Shown here one piece after another: positions 45,618 through 55,072 of a stretch of DNA of 64,000 nt (the first letter of the stretch is position 1; every line of letters begins with the position of its first letter). The notes beneath the pieces were generated by a model that was not told where the DNA came from, ran no database searches, and saw only the letters and a program-made list of their open reading frames with translations. The position numbers and the translations under genes are program-made. This DNA is from Microbacterium sp. MYb54 (lineage in GTDB: Bacteria > Actinomycetota > Actinomycetes > Actinomycetales > Microbacteriaceae). The DNA lies in the NCBI RefSeq assembly GCF_002979515.1, contig NZ_PCPA01000001.1, forward strand, positions 310,001-374,000, read 5' to 3'.

Positions 45618-47560
45618 GTGCCTTGTCCATGACTGCAACATCGCCATCGAACGGCATCACCTTCCACACGGTTCTCGTCGCCAACCGCGGTGAGATCGCG
45701 CGCCGGGTCATTCGAACCCTGCGAGCGCTCGGCATCCGCAGTGTCGCGGTGTACAGCGATGCCGATGCTTCGGCTCCCCACGTCCGCGAGGCCGATGCGG
45801 CCGTCCGGATCGGCCCGGCACCTGCCGCGGATTCGTACCTCGACATCGATGCCGTGATCGCCGCCGCCCGCAGCACCGGTGCCCAGGCCATCCACCCCGG
45901 CTACGGATTCCTCTCCGAGAGCGTCGGACTCGCCGAGGCCTGCGCCGAGAGCGGCATCGTCTTCATCGGTCCGTCCGTCGAGGCACTGCAGATCATGGGG
46001 GACAAGGCCCGCGCTCGCGAGCACGTACTGCGGTACGGCGTTCCTGTCGTCCCCGGATTCGACGCCAAGGGCCTGTCCGACTTCGAGATCGCCGAGGAGG
46101 CGGAGGACGTCGGATACCCGCTGCTGGTCAAGCCGAGCGCCGGCGGAGGCGGGAAGGGGATGGAGGTCGTCGCAGACGCGTCGGGTCTGCGGGGTGCGCT
46201 CGCCTCGGCCCGCCGCGTTGCGGCCTCGGCCTTCGGCGACGACTCGCTCATCCTCGAGCGGCTGATCCGTCGACCGCGACACATCGAGGTGCAGGTCTTC
46301 GGCGACACGCATCGCACGGTCCTCGCGCTCGGCGAACGCGAGTGCACCCTGCAGCGACGACACCAGAAGGTCATCGAGGAGGCGCCGTCAGCGGGTATCC
46401 CTGCGCACACGCGGGATCGGCTGCTCTCCGCAGCGGTACTCGCGGCCGAAAGCGTCGACTACGTCGGCGCGGGCACGGTCGAGTTCCTCATCGACGCCGA
46501 TGCGCCGGACGAAGTCTTCTTCATCGAGATGAACACGCGCCTTCAGGTGGAGCATCCGGTCACCGAAGAGGTCACCGGGCTCGATCTCGTCGCCCTTCAG
46601 CTCCGCGCGGCCAGTGGTCTTCCTCTGGATGTCACGCCACGCATCCGGGGGCATGCGGTCGAGGCGCGCGTGTACGCGGAATCGCCGGAGCGTGGTTTCC
46701 TTCCCTCCACCGGAACGATTCTGCTGTTCGAGCCGCCGGTCGGGGTCCGCGTGGATGCGGCGATCGAGACCGGAAGCGAGGTCACCGGGTTCTACGACCC
46801 CATGATCGCCAAGGTGGTCGCGTTCGCGGACGACCGTGCCACTGCGCTCGCGCGGCTGGATGAAGCGCTCGCCCGCACTGTCGTGCTGGGCGTCGAGACC
46901 AACATCGCATTCCTCCGTGTGCTCTGCCAGGACGCGCGCGTCATCGCGGGCGATCTGGACACGGGACTCATCGAGACGCTGCTTCCCCTCGAAGGGGATA
47001 GCCCTTCGCCCGCGCAGCTCGCTGCGGCGAGGGACACGGTCGCAGGATCCGCCGAGCCGCTTCGAACCAGCACACTGTGGCGCGATCGGCCGGGCTGGCG
47101 TCTGGGGGCCGCAGAGGCGGCATCCACGCCTTTCGTAGCGCTCACGGATGACGACGAAGAGGTCGTGCTCGACGAGGCCTCGACCGCACGCCCACGACGG
47201 GCTGTTCATGCCGCGATCGACGGCGACGGTGCGGTCTGGGTCGCCGAAGACGGGCGCACGGTTCGCCTGCGCCCGCTCGACAGGAAGCAGCGGATGCAGC
47301 GTCGGCTGTCTGCACGCGAGGCAGGATCTGCGGCGACGGAACCGGAAGGACGCGCCCCCATGCCGGGCAGTGTCGTAGCGGTGCACGTCGCGGACGGAGC
47401 GTGGGTTTCCGCCGGCGACGCGCTCGTCTCGATCGAGGCGATGAAGATGGAGCACCCGGTGCTCGCACCGCACGACGGTGTGGTGCATCTGCTGGTCGCG
47501 GTGGGCGATCAGGTGCGGCGCGACCAACCGGTCGCCCGCGTGACGACGGAGGAGAGTTGA
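45614..47560 (+). CDS. accA1: Acyl-CoA carboxylase biotin-carrying alpha subunit
   Basis: 648 residues. Biotin carboxylase plus carrier domain. N-terminal [35 protein letters not shown]-grasp [14 protein letters not shown] and [24 protein letters not shown] [44 protein letters not shown], and a biotinylation site EAMKMEH near residue 617. A middle segment resembles the BT domain of methylcrotonyl-CoA carboxylase alpha. The GTG start overlaps the accD1 TGA (GTGA); ATG 45629 is a second in-frame choice. Confidence 0.94.
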   Translation: MSALSMTATSPSNGITFHTVLVANRGEIARRVIRTLRALGIRSVAVYSDADASAPHVREADAAVRIGPAPAADSYLDIDAVIAAARSTGAQAIHPGYGFLSESVGLAEACAESGIVFIGPSVEALQIMGDKARAREHVLRYGVPVVPGFDAKGLSDFEIAEEAEDVGYPLLVKPSAGGGGKGMEVVADASGLRGALASARRVAASAFGDDSLILERLIRRPRHIEVQVFGDTHRTVLALGERECTLQRRHQKVIEEAPSAGIPAHTRDRLLSAAVLAAESVDYVGAGTVEFLIDADAPDEVFFIEMNTRLQVEHPVTEEVTGLDLVALQLRAASGLPLDVTPRIRGHAVEARVYAESPERGFLPSTGTILLFEPPVGVRVDAAIETGSEVTGFYDPMIAKVVAFADDRATALARLDEALARTVVLGVETNIAFLRVLCQDARVIAGDLDTGLIETLLPLEGDSPSPAQLAAARDTVAGSAEPLRTSTLWRDRPGWRLGAAEAASTPFVALTDDDEEVVLDEASTARPRRAVHAAIDGDGAVWVAEDGRTVRLRPLDRKQRMQRRLSAREAGSAATEPEGRAPMPGSVVAVHVADGAWVSAGDALVSIEAMKMEHPVLAPHDGVVHLLVAVGDQVRRDQPVARVTTEES

Positions 47561-47562
47561 AC

Positions 47563-48711
47563 ATGGAAGATCTGTCCGAGGAGGAGCGCGAGCTCGCCGC
47601 GATGGTGCGCGAGTTCGCCGACACCGTCGTCGCGCCACAGGCCTACGAGGCCGATCGCACGCACACGCTCTCGATGGATGTCGTGGCGCAGATGGGCGAT
47701 CTCGGGCTGTTCGGTCTGCCGTTCCCCGAGGAGTACGGCGGGCAGGGCGGAGACTACATGGCGCTCGGCATCGCGATCGAGGCGCTCGGTCGCGTCGATC
47801 AGTCGATCGCGATCACGCTCGAAGCGGGTGTCAGCCTCGGCGCGATGCCGATCTTCCGCTTCGGCACCGAGGAGCAGCGCCAGGAACTGCTGCCGGATCT
47901 GCTCGCGGGCCGCGCGCTGGCCGGCTTCGGCCTCACTGAGCCGGAGGCGGGCAGCGACGCCGGTGCCACCAGGACGACGGCGCGGCTCGACGGCGATGAA
48001 TGGGTGATCGACGGTTCCAAGCAGTTCATCACCAACTCGGGAACCCCGATCACTCGCTTCGTCACGGTCACGGCGGTGACGGGGAACGAGAACGGTCGCA
48101 AGGAGATCTCCACGATCATCGTCCCCAACGGCACGCCCGGCTTCACCGTCGAGGCGCCCTACGACAAGGTGGGCTGGAACGCCTCCGATACGCATCCACT
48201 GACGTTCGACGGCGCACGGGTTCCGGCCTCGAACCTGCTGGGCGCACGGGGGAGCGGCTTCCGCAGCTTCCTCAGCATCCTCGACGAAGGCCGCATCGCG
48301 ATTGCGGCTCTCTCTACGGGAGCGGCGGAGGGCTGCCTGGAGGCGGCGGTCGAGTACGCCAAGAGCCGCACGATCTTCGGTGCCGCGCTGAGCACCCGCC
48401 AGAACGCCCAGTTCACGTTGGCGCGCATGCGCGCTCGGGTGCACACCGCTCGGCTCGCCTGGCACCACGCCGCGAGGCTCCGCGACGCGGGGAAGCCGTT
48501 CGCCGAAGCCGCGGCCATCGCGAAGCTGGTCGGTGGAGAGGCCGCGATGGACAACGCCAGGGATGCGACGCAGATCTTCGGCGGCAACGGATTCATGAAC
48601 GAGTTCCCGGTGGGGCGTCATTACCGAGACTCGAAGATCCTCGAGATCGGCGAGGGCACCACCGAGGTGCAACTCCTCGTCATCGCGCGCGGACTCGGAC
48701 TCGCCGGGTAG
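47563..48711 (+). CDS. Acyl-CoA dehydrogenase (isovaleryl-CoA type, FadE19-like)
   Basis: 382 residues. FAD-linked dehydrogenation of a branched acyl-CoA. LAGFGLTEPEAGSDAGATRTTARLDGDEWVIDGSKQFITN is the FAD/substrate signature, and the C-terminal IFGGNGFMNEFPVGRHYRDSKILEIGEGTTEVQLLVIARGLG is standard. Position after accA1 and the overall cluster point to isovaleryl-CoA or 2-methylbutyryl-CoA as substrate. ATG 47563 two bases after the accA1 stop. The TAG of its stop codon begins a TAGCGT box that fits a promoter for the next gene. Confidence 0.92.
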   Translation: MEDLSEEERELAAMVREFADTVVAPQAYEADRTHTLSMDVVAQMGDLGLFGLPFPEEYGGQGGDYMALGIAIEALGRVDQSIAITLEAGVSLGAMPIFRFGTEEQRQELLPDLLAGRALAGFGLTEPEAGSDAGATRTTARLDGDEWVIDGSKQFITNSGTPITRFVTVTAVTGNENGRKEISTIIVPNGTPGFTVEAPYDKVGWNASDTHPLTFDGARVPASNLLGARGSGFRSFLSILDEGRIAIAALSTGAAEGCLEAAVEYAKSRTIFGAALSTRQNAQFTLARMRARVHTARLAWHHAARLRDAGKPFAEAAAIAKLVGGEAAMDNARDATQIFGGNGFMNEFPVGRHYRDSKILEIGEGTTEVQLLVIARGLGLAG

Positions 48712-48714
48712 CGT
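48709..48714 (+). promoter_or_regulatory. Internal -10 box inside the acyl-CoA dehydrogenase stop
   Basis: TAGCGT begins with the TAG stop of the upstream gene; spacer GGCGGT, then ATG 48721 of the MaoC-like gene. Confidence 0.5.
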
Positions 48715-48720
48715 GGCGGT

Positions 48721-49209
48721 ATGACCACGCACGACATCCTCCAGAGGGGTCTGTACTACGAGGAGTTCGTGGTCGACGCCCGCTACCTGCACCGCCCGGG
48801 CCGCACGGCGACAGAGGCCGACAACGTGCTCTTCACCACGCTCACCATGAACACGCAGGCCCTGCACCTCGATGCGGCGTTCGCCGATGCACAAGACCCG
48901 TTCCGTGCGCGATTGATGAACTCGATGTGGACGCTGTCGACCATGGTGGGTTCGTCGGTCGCTCAACTGACGCAGGGGACTCTCGTCGCCCAGCTCGGAT
49001 TCGGTGACGTCGCGTTCCCGCATCCGCTGTTCGCCGGCGACACTCTCTACACCGAGAGCATCGTCGTCGAGAAGCGGCTCTCGTCGTCCCGACCGGGTCA
49101 GGGAATCGTCAAGATCGCGCACACCGGGCGGAATCAAGACGCGACGGTCGTCGCCACCGCCGTCCGCTCCGTTCTCGTGCACTGCCTTCCGGAAGGATCG
49201 ACCGTATGA
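48721..49209 (+). CDS. MaoC-like hydratase (itaconyl/3-methylglutaconyl-CoA hydratase candidate)
   Basis: 162 residues, hotdog fold. Opening RGLYYEEFVVDARYLHRPGRTATEADNVLFTTLTMNTQALHLD is the MaoC dehydratase signature of this subgroup (TEADNVLFTTLTMNTQ with catalytic Asp), then LTQGTLVAQLGFGDVAFPHPLFAGDTLYTESIVVEKR. Its mycobacterial positional counterpart (Rv2499c) hydrates itaconyl-CoA and 3-methylglutaconyl-CoA. The stop overlaps the next ATG (ATGA). The start has no Shine-Dalgarno but a TAGCGT box at six bases, see findings. Confidence 0.88.
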   Translation: MTTHDILQRGLYYEEFVVDARYLHRPGRTATEADNVLFTTLTMNTQALHLDAAFADAQDPFRARLMNSMWTLSTMVGSSVAQLTQGTLVAQLGFGDVAFPHPLFAGDTLYTESIVVEKRLSSSRPGQGIVKIAHTGRNQDATVVATAVRSVLVHCLPEGSTV

Positions 49210-50012
49210 CCTTCGACCTCGGGCCCGCGCTGCTGTTCTGCCCTGCTGACCGTCCCGAGCGCTTTCAGAAGGCACTCGAACGGGCCGATGCGATCATCCT
49301 CGATCTCGAGGACGCTGTGCTTCCGGATGCGAAGGAGGCCGCTCGCAAGAATGTGATCGCCGCCGATGTCGACCCCGACCGCGTGATCGTGCGCGTCAAT
49401 GCTCCGGACAGCGACGCTTTCGCGGCCGATCTCGCGGCGCTGGCACAGACCGACTTCCGCACCGTGATGGTGGCCAAGACCGAGCGCGCGGAGAGTCTGT
49501 CGGCATTCGATGAGCGCTACTCACTCATCGCCCTGTGCGAGACCGCCCGCGGCATTCATGCGGCCGACAGCATCGCCGCGCACCCGCAGGTCTCCGCGTT
49601 GATGTGGGGCGCCGAAGACCTCGTGGCCTCGCTCGGAGGCACCTCGTCTCGGAACGCGGACGGCAGCTATCGCGACATCGCCCGCTACGCCCGCGCGCGA
49701 GTTCTCCTCGAATCAGGAGCGCACGGCAAAGCCGCGATCGACGCGGTGCACATCGACCTCGACGATGCCGATGGCCTCCGAGACGAGGTGATCGACGCAG
49801 CCGCCTCCGGTTTCAGGGCGAGCGCCTGCATCCACCCGAACCAGGTCGCAGCGATCCGGGCGGCCTACCGGCCGGACGAGGCGACCGTGAGGTGGGCACA
49901 TGCTGTGCTCGCAGCTGCCGCGGTGGAACGCGGCGTCTTCCGCTTCGAGGGACGCATGATCGACGAACCGGTGCTCCGTCACGCGCGCGCGATCGTCTCC
50001 CGCGCCGGCTGA
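49206..50012 (+). CDS. citE: CitE-like beta-hydroxyacyl-CoA lyase
   Basis: 268 residues, HpcH/HpaI TIM-barrel. LLFCPADRPERFQKALERADAIILDLEDAVLPDAKEAARKNV has the start and metal-site Glu/Asp; VMVAKTERAES, LIALCETARGIHAADSIA and MWGAEDLVASLGGTSSR follow, and the C-terminal ACIHPNQVAAIRAAYRP completes the family. In mycobacteria the equivalent (Rv2498c) cleaves (R)-HMG-CoA and citramalyl-CoA. Here it would end leucine breakdown by producing acetyl-CoA and acetoacetate. There is no separate citrate lyase complex nearby. Its TGA is adjacent to the convergent phosphatase gene. Confidence 0.93.
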   Translation: MTFDLGPALLFCPADRPERFQKALERADAIILDLEDAVLPDAKEAARKNVIAADVDPDRVIVRVNAPDSDAFAADLAALAQTDFRTVMVAKTERAESLSAFDERYSLIALCETARGIHAADSIAAHPQVSALMWGAEDLVASLGGTSSRNADGSYRDIARYARARVLLESGAHGKAAIDAVHIDLDDADGLRDEVIDAAASGFRASACIHPNQVAAIRAAYRPDEATVRWAHAVLAAAAVERGVFRFEGRMIDEPVLRHARAIVSRAG

Positions 50013-50600
50013 TCAGAGGACCGGCGACTCCTCGAGCAGGCGCAGGTAGCCCGGCGCTGCGACGAAGCGGTGCGCGGAGCCGTTCTGGAGGACCTCACCA
50101 TCGCGGGGGAGCGTGCCTCCGGAGACGTGATCGATCACGGCGCGGATCACTCCACCGTGCGCGACGACGATGACCGACTCCGCGCGGGGAGTCGACCGTC
50201 GACGCGCTTCACGCGCGATCGCATGCAACGCCGCGATGGCGCGTTCGCCGACCTCGTGGAGGGATTCCGCACCGGGGACCTCGGCGTGCCAGTTCCCGTA
50301 GGCCTTGATGTAGTCGGGCACGAGCATGCCCTCGCCCTCGCCGAACTCCCGCTCACGGATGTCGGGAACGACACCGGCGATCTCCAGGCCGAGACGATCG
50401 GCGATGATCTCCGCCGTCTCCTTCGCCCGGAGCAGCGGGCTGGTGTAGACGGCGTGATGCGTGCCGGCGGCGAGCTTCTCCGCTGCCCAGCGGGCGTCTT
50501 CACGCCCGGTCTCGTTCAGGGGGATGTCGGTGGAGCCCTGGATGCGCTTGGCGAGGTTCCAGTCGGTCTGACCGTGGCGGACGAGAGTGAGGTGGGTCAC
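50013..50600 (-). CDS. Histidine phosphatase family protein
   Basis: 195 residues. Phosphoglycerate mutase-like: TLVRHGQTDWNLAKRIQGSTDIPLNETGREDA has the RHG motif with the nucleophilic His, VYTSPLLRAKETAEII, and VIVVAHGGVIRAVIDHVSGG has the second His. Substrate is open (small phosphate ester or sugar phosphate). Start overlaps the sirtuin stop. The 3' end abuts citE with no spacer. Confidence 0.93.
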   Translation of the reverse strand: MTHLTLVRHGQTDWNLAKRIQGSTDIPLNETGREDARWAAEKLAAGTHHAVYTSPLLRAKETAEIIADRLGLEIAGVVPDIREREFGEGEGMLVPDYIKAYGNWHAEVPGAESLHEVGERAIAALHAIAREARRRSTPRAESVIVVAHGGVIRAVIDHVSGGTLPRDGEVLQNGSAHRFVAAPGYLRLLEESPVL

Positions 50601-51436
50601 GAGAGGAGTTCCTGGAGTGCGGGGAGCACATCGCTGGTGCCGGCGGCGATGGTGACATGCGCCCAGGCATCCGCGCGCGTCGGCTCACGGTTGACGATGA
50701 TCAGGGGGATGCTGCGGCGGCGGGCGCGCTCGACCAGTCGCACTCCGGAGTTCACGACCAACGAGGAGCCGGCGACGATCAGCGCGGAGCTGGAGCGCAG
50801 CAGCGACTCCGCCGCGCGGAAGCGATCCTGTGGCACATACTCGCCGAAGAAGACCACGTCCGGCTTGAGCATGCCTGCGCAGACGGTGCATACGGGGACG
50901 ATGAAGCCCTCAGTGCTCTCCGGGAGGACGTCCCCGTCAGGCGCCAGCGCGACGTTCTCCGGCACGGTGATCCAGGGGTTGAGCTCCTCGATCTGCACGG
51001 CGATGTCTCGCCGGTCGAAGACCTGGCCGCATTGGAGACACAGCACCCGGCGCATGGTCCCGTGCACCTCGATGACGTGCGAGCTCCCGGCGCGCAGGTG
51101 CAGTCCGTCGACGTTCTGGGTGATGACTCCCGAGACCTTCCCTGCGGCCTCGAGCTGGGCGAGGGCGAGATGTCCCGCGTTGGGTTCGGCGCGAGCGAAC
51201 GCACGCCAGCCGAGGTGGCCGCCGACCCAGTAACGCCGCCGGGCGGCTTCATCGCCCAGATAGGTCTGGATCGTCATCGGATCGCTGCGGGTCCTGGCGC
51301 CCTCGCCGCGATAGGCAGGAATACCCGAATCGGTGGAGATGCCGGCACCGGTCAGGAGTGCGATGCGCTTGTCACGCAGCAACTCGGCGGCGTGGGCGAT
51401 GGTGGCCGACAGCTCGGCGGGGTTCGACACGCTCAC
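50597..51436 (-). CDS. NAD-dependent protein deacetylase, Sir2 family
   Basis: 279 residues. Sirtuin fold: IALLTGAGISTDSGIPAYRGEGARTR (NAD site GAGxS), ITQNVDGLHLRAGSSHVIEVHGTMRRVLC with catalytic His, two zinc Cys pairs CLQC and CTVC, LKPDVVFFGEYVP, and IVAGSSLVV. It removes acyl groups from lysine using NAD+. A TAGACT box and a GAGGAGG ribosome site lie upstream of the GTG, so this gene has a leader. Coupled to the phosphatase gene by GTGA. Confidence 0.95.
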   Translation of the reverse strand: MSVSNPAELSATIAHAAELLRDKRIALLTGAGISTDSGIPAYRGEGARTRSDPMTIQTYLGDEAARRRYWVGGHLGWRAFARAEPNAGHLALAQLEAAGKVSGVITQNVDGLHLRAGSSHVIEVHGTMRRVLCLQCGQVFDRRDIAVQIEELNPWITVPENVALAPDGDVLPESTEGFIVPVCTVCAGMLKPDVVFFGEYVPQDRFRAAESLLRSSSALIVAGSSLVVNSGVRLVERARRRSIPLIIVNREPTRADAWAHVTIAAGTSDVLPALQELLS

Positions 51437-51545
51437 AGGACCTCCTCGAGCGAGTCTACGGTGCGGAGCCGACTCCGGGCCTCTGCCCGGCCCCGGTTTC
51501 GGCTCCCGTGCAGGAGAGCGCGCCTGCGATGGCAGAGTGGTGCCT

Positions 51546-52346
51546 GTGGAACTGTTTCCTGTGACTGATGCCGACGACCGACGCCTCGACGACTACCGAG
51601 GACTCACCGACACCGCCCTTCGCGCCGTGTCGGAACCGGCGGGCGGTCTGTACATCGCCGAGTCGACGAAGGTGATCGCTCGCGCGGTGGCAGCCGGGCA
51701 CCGTCCGCGCTCGGTGCTGGTGCAGGAACGGCGCGTGGACGATATCCGTGGAATCGTCGGCGAACTCGACGTGCCGGTGTACGTCGTCCCGGATGAGATC
51801 GCAGAAGCGGTGACCGGCTTCGCCGTGCACCGCGGAACCATCGCGTCGATGCATCGCCCACCGCTGCCGACCGTGAGCGAGTTGCTCGAGGGAGCATCGC
51901 TCGTCCTGATCCTCGAGAACATCGGCGATCACACGAACGTCGGTGCGGCGTTCCGCGCGGCTGCCGGTCTGGGTGCCGACGCGGTGCTGGTGTCGCCCGG
52001 CGGAGCCGACCCGCTCTACCGGCGCAGCGTCCGCGTGAGCATGGGGACGGTGTTCCAGGTGCCGTGGACCCGCATCACCGACTGGGAGTCGGCCGTCGCA
52101 GATCTTCACGCAGCGCGGTTCGACATCGCTGCTCTCGCTCTGCGCGACGATGCGGTGACGCTCGACGCCTATGCTGCGGAGCGGCCAGAACGGGTCGCCC
52201 TCGTCATGGGGTCAGAGGGCGACGGCCTCTCCCGGGAGGCGATGCAGGGAGCTGACACCATCGTCACGATCCCGATGTCCGGTGGAGTCGACTCCCTCAA
52301 TGTGGCATCCGCGGCCGCGGTCGCGCTCTGGGCCATGAAGAGCTGA
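51546..52346 (+). CDS. SpoU/TrmH family RNA 2'-O-methyltransferase
   Basis: 266 residues. SPOUT fold: motif 1 LILENIGDHTNVGAAFRAAAGLGADAVLV, motif 2 ALVMGSEGDGLSREAM, motif 3 TIVTIPMSGGVDSLNVASAAAVALW. The N-terminal part (RRLDDYRGLTDTALRAVSEPAGGLYIAESTKVIARAVAAGHRPRSVLVQE) is a substrate-binding domain seen in rRNA or tRNA methyltransferases. I prefer GTG 51546, seven bases after CAGAGT, over GTG 51540. Convergent with the SGNH gene. Confidence 0.92.
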   Translation: MELFPVTDADDRRLDDYRGLTDTALRAVSEPAGGLYIAESTKVIARAVAAGHRPRSVLVQERRVDDIRGIVGELDVPVYVVPDEIAEAVTGFAVHRGTIASMHRPPLPTVSELLEGASLVLILENIGDHTNVGAAFRAAAGLGADAVLVSPGGADPLYRRSVRVSMGTVFQVPWTRITDWESAVADLHAARFDIAALALRDDAVTLDAYAAERPERVALVMGSEGDGLSREAMQGADTIVTIPMSGGVDSLNVASAAAVALWAMKS

Positions 52347-52351
52347 GCTGC

Positions 52352-53179
52352 TCAGTCGCGTTCGGGCAGGATGATCGGCGAGGGCTCCGGACGCTTCGCG
52401 GCCAGGTTGTCGCCCGAGGACTGATGGCGCAGTCGACGCAGCACCCAGGGGACGAGATGCTCCCGAGCCCAGCCGAGGTCTTCTGAGCGGGCCTCGCGCC
52501 AGGTGCGCAGCGGGAACGGCTCAGGCTGCATGGCTTCGAGGTCGTTCGGAACGTTCAGCGCACGCAACGCCATGCGGGCGACCTCGTGGTGCCCGAGCGC
52601 GTTGTAATGCAGCCGGTCGTCGTCGAAGAAACGCATGTCCTGCACGACCTTGAGCGCCCACTGATCGGCGACGATGCAGTCGTGCCGCTCGGCGATGGCG
52701 CGCACGTTCTCGTTGTAGATCGCGACTTTGCCCCGGAACGCGCGAAAGACCGGAGTGAATCCCGTGTCGATGCCGGTGAAGAGCAGCACGGCAGCGCCGG
52801 TCGACGCCAGTCGCGTCACGGCATCCTCGAGCTGGATGGCGATCGCATCCGGGTCGGTGCCAGGGCGGATCACATCGTTGCCGCCGGCGCAGATCGACAC
52901 CAGGTCGGGGCGCAGGGCGACAGCCGGCTCGATCTGGTCGGCGACGATCTGGGCGATCAGCTTCCCGCGGACGGCGAGGTTCGCGTAGGCGAAGTCATCC
53001 ACCTGCAGGGCGAGCACCTCGGCGACTCTGTCTGCCCAACCGCGATGGCTCCCGGGATGCGCGGGATCGGGATCGCCGATGCCCTCCGTGAACGAATCGC
53101 CGATCGCGACGAAGCGGCGCCAGGGGTGCACGATCTCGTTGGGGATGTAAGGGGTCCGTGTCGAATCCTGGTCGGTCAT
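52352..53179 (-). CDS. SGNH/GDSL hydrolase
   Basis: 275 residues. Esterase-type fold: block I FVAIGDSFTEGIGDPDP with the nucleophile Ser, block II (NLAVRGKLIAQIV with a Gly), block III GGNDVIRPG with the Asn, block V DDRLHYNALGHHEVARMAL with Asp and His. No signal peptide, so cytoplasmic. Start ATG 53179 has AAGGAGAG upstream. The C-terminal 40 residues (WAREHLVPWVLRRLRHQSSG) are not part of the fold. Substrate unknown. Confidence 0.9.
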   Translation of the reverse strand: MTDQDSTRTPYIPNEIVHPWRRFVAIGDSFTEGIGDPDPAHPGSHRGWADRVAEVLALQVDDFAYANLAVRGKLIAQIVADQIEPAVALRPDLVSICAGGNDVIRPGTDPDAIAIQLEDAVTRLASTGAAVLLFTGIDTGFTPVFRAFRGKVAIYNENVRAIAERHDCIVADQWALKVVQDMRFFDDDRLHYNALGHHEVARMALRALNVPNDLEAMQPEPFPLRTWREARSEDLGWAREHLVPWVLRRLRHQSSGDNLAAKRPEPSPIILPERD

Positions 53180-53313
53180 CCGGCTCTCCTTCGCGAACGG
53201 TGTGCGAGGCGGGGTGGCCGCGGCGCAGTGACCGAGCCTACTCGCAGCGGCCTCGCTGGGGGCGTGGCGCGCGCGGGAATCGCGGTGAGTGATCCAGTGT
53301 CGCCGGCAACGAT

Positions 53314-53319
53314 TATCGT
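53314..53319 (+). promoter_or_regulatory. -10 box of SF2 helicase
   Basis: TATCGT, seven-base spacer, then ATG 53327. Confidence 0.5.
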
Positions 53320-53326
53320 GGAGTCG

Positions 53327-55069
53327 ATGCTTTCTCCGTCCTTTCCTCAGCGTGCCCCATGGGGAACCGCGAACAAGCTGCGCGCCTGGCAGCAGGAGGC
53401 GCTGGAGCAGTACTTCGAGGCGGATCAGCGCGACTTCCTCGTCGCCGCGACGCCGGGTGCAGGAAAGACGACGTTCGCGCTCACGCTCGCGGTCGAGCTC
53501 ATGCGCATGGGAGAGATCAACCGCATCATCGTGGTCGCCCCGACCGAGCATCTCAAGACGCAGTGGGCCGACGCGGCCGCTCGGGTGCACATCCGCCTCG
53601 ACCCGCGCTTCCGCAACAGCGACTGGGCCCCGGCCCGGCACTATCACGGTGCCGTGGTGACCTACGCGCAGGTTGCGGCGAAGTCCTCCGTGCATCGGCA
53701 TCTCACCGAAGATGCCAAGACGCTCGTGATCCTCGACGAGGTGCATCACGGTGGCGATGCACTGAGCTGGGGCGATGCGATCCGCGATGCCTATGGCCCC
53801 GCGAAGCGGCGCCTCCTGCTCTCGGGTACGCCCTTCCGCAGCGACACCGCGCCGATCCCGTTCGTCGAGTACCACCCCGACGAGTCCGGTGCGCGCATCT
53901 CACGCACCGACTACAACTACGGCTACGGCCGGGCTCTGGCCGACGGCGTGGTGCGGCCCGTGCTCTTCCACATGTACGCCGGCAAGATGCGCTGGCGCAC
54001 GACGACGGGCGATGAGCTCGAGACGCACCTCGGTCAGGACAACACGAAAGACGTGACGTCGCAGGCCTGGCGGACGGCGCTCGATCCCGAAGGCGACTGG
54101 ATGCCGGCTGTGCTGTCGGCAGCGGATCGCCGCCTCACCGAGATCCGCCATCATGTTCCCGATGCCGGTGGCCTTGTTCTCGCGACCGATCAGACGGTCG
54201 CCCGCGCCTACGCGAAGATCCTGCACAGCCTCACGGGTCAACAGCCGACGATCGTGCTCTCCGACGACGCGACGGCTTCGGAGCGCATCGAGAAGTTCAG
54301 CGCGAACGACGCCAGATGGATGGTGGCCGTTCGCATGGTGTCGGAGGGCGTCGACGTACCCCGTCTCGCCGTCGGTGTGTACGCGACGTCGTCGTCGACC
54401 CCGCTCTTCTTCGCGCAGGCCATCGGCCGGTTCGTGCGAGCGCGGCGAAGGGGCGAGGCAGCCAGCGTCTTCCTCCCGCAGGTCCCGGTGCTCATGGGGC
54501 TCGCGAACGAGATGGACAAGCAGCGCGATCATGCGCTCGACCGGCAGTCGAAAGAAGAAGACGGCCTTGACGATTCGCTGCTCGAGAGTGCGAATCGTGA
54601 GGAAGAGACTTCGGACGCGCTGACCCAGGAGTTCAGCTACCAGGCGCTCTCATCCGTCGCACACTTCGATCGCGTGGTGTTCGAGGGGCAGGAGTTCGGT
54701 CAGCTGGCTGAGCCGGGCACTCCGGAGGAAGAGGAGTTCATCGGCTTCCCCGGGCTTCTCGAACCGGAGCACGTGCACGAGCTGCTCATGCAGCGACAGA
54801 CCCGTCAATCCCGTCTGCGTGAGGTCCGCGAGGCCGCTGCAGGGCCCACCGAGACGACGACGCTGCCCGCCCCGCTCCACCGCACGCTCAAGGAGCAGCG
54901 GCAGCTGCTGAACAGCCTCGTGGGCCTGTACGCCCGGCAGAGGGGCGAACCCCACGGAGCCGTGCACGCCGAACTCCGCCGCATCTGCGGCGGGCCCGCC
55001 GTGGCGCAGGCGACCGTGACGCAGCTGCAGTCGCGCATCGAAGTCCTGCGCAAACGCGTCCGCGCCTGA
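53327..55069 (+). CDS. DEAD/DEAH-type helicase (superfamily 2)
   Basis: 580 residues. ResIII-like SF2 helicase: RAWQQEALEQYF, Walker A AATPGAGKTTFALTLAVEL, IVVAPTEHLKTQWADAA, DEVHHGGDALSWGDAI (DEVH), LLLSGTPFRS, and the second domain with VRMVSEGVDVPRLAVGVYA and QAIGRFVRARRRGE. The C-terminal 150 residues are acidic then basic and end with TVTQLQSRIEVLRKRVRA. Similar proteins are widespread in actinobacteria; role likely in DNA or RNA repair. ATG seven bases after TATCGT. I see no nuclease or methylase partner. Confidence 0.9.
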   Translation: MLSPSFPQRAPWGTANKLRAWQQEALEQYFEADQRDFLVAATPGAGKTTFALTLAVELMRMGEINRIIVVAPTEHLKTQWADAAARVHIRLDPRFRNSDWAPARHYHGAVVTYAQVAAKSSVHRHLTEDAKTLVILDEVHHGGDALSWGDAIRDAYGPAKRRLLLSGTPFRSDTAPIPFVEYHPDESGARISRTDYNYGYGRALADGVVRPVLFHMYAGKMRWRTTTGDELETHLGQDNTKDVTSQAWRTALDPEGDWMPAVLSAADRRLTEIRHHVPDAGGLVLATDQTVARAYAKILHSLTGQQPTIVLSDDATASERIEKFSANDARWMVAVRMVSEGVDVPRLAVGVYATSSSTPLFFAQAIGRFVRARRRGEAASVFLPQVPVLMGLANEMDKQRDHALDRQSKEEDGLDDSLLESANREEETSDALTQEFSYQALSSVAHFDRVVFEGQEFGQLAEPGTPEEEEFIGFPGLLEPEHVHELLMQRQTRQSRLREVREAAAGPTETTTLPAPLHRTLKEQRQLLNSLVGLYARQRGEPHGAVHAELRRICGGPAVAQATVTQLQSRIEVLRKRVRA

Positions 55070-55072
55070 TAC

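Noticed and set aside
44082..45647. A 521-codon minus-strand frame opposite the carboxyltransferase gene
   Set aside because: It mirrors accD1, with no recognisable motifs.
53327..55069. The SF2 helicase as part of a restriction or phage-defence system
   Set aside because: Neighbours are a hydrolase and an iron transporter; no nuclease, methylase or defence partner adjoins it.
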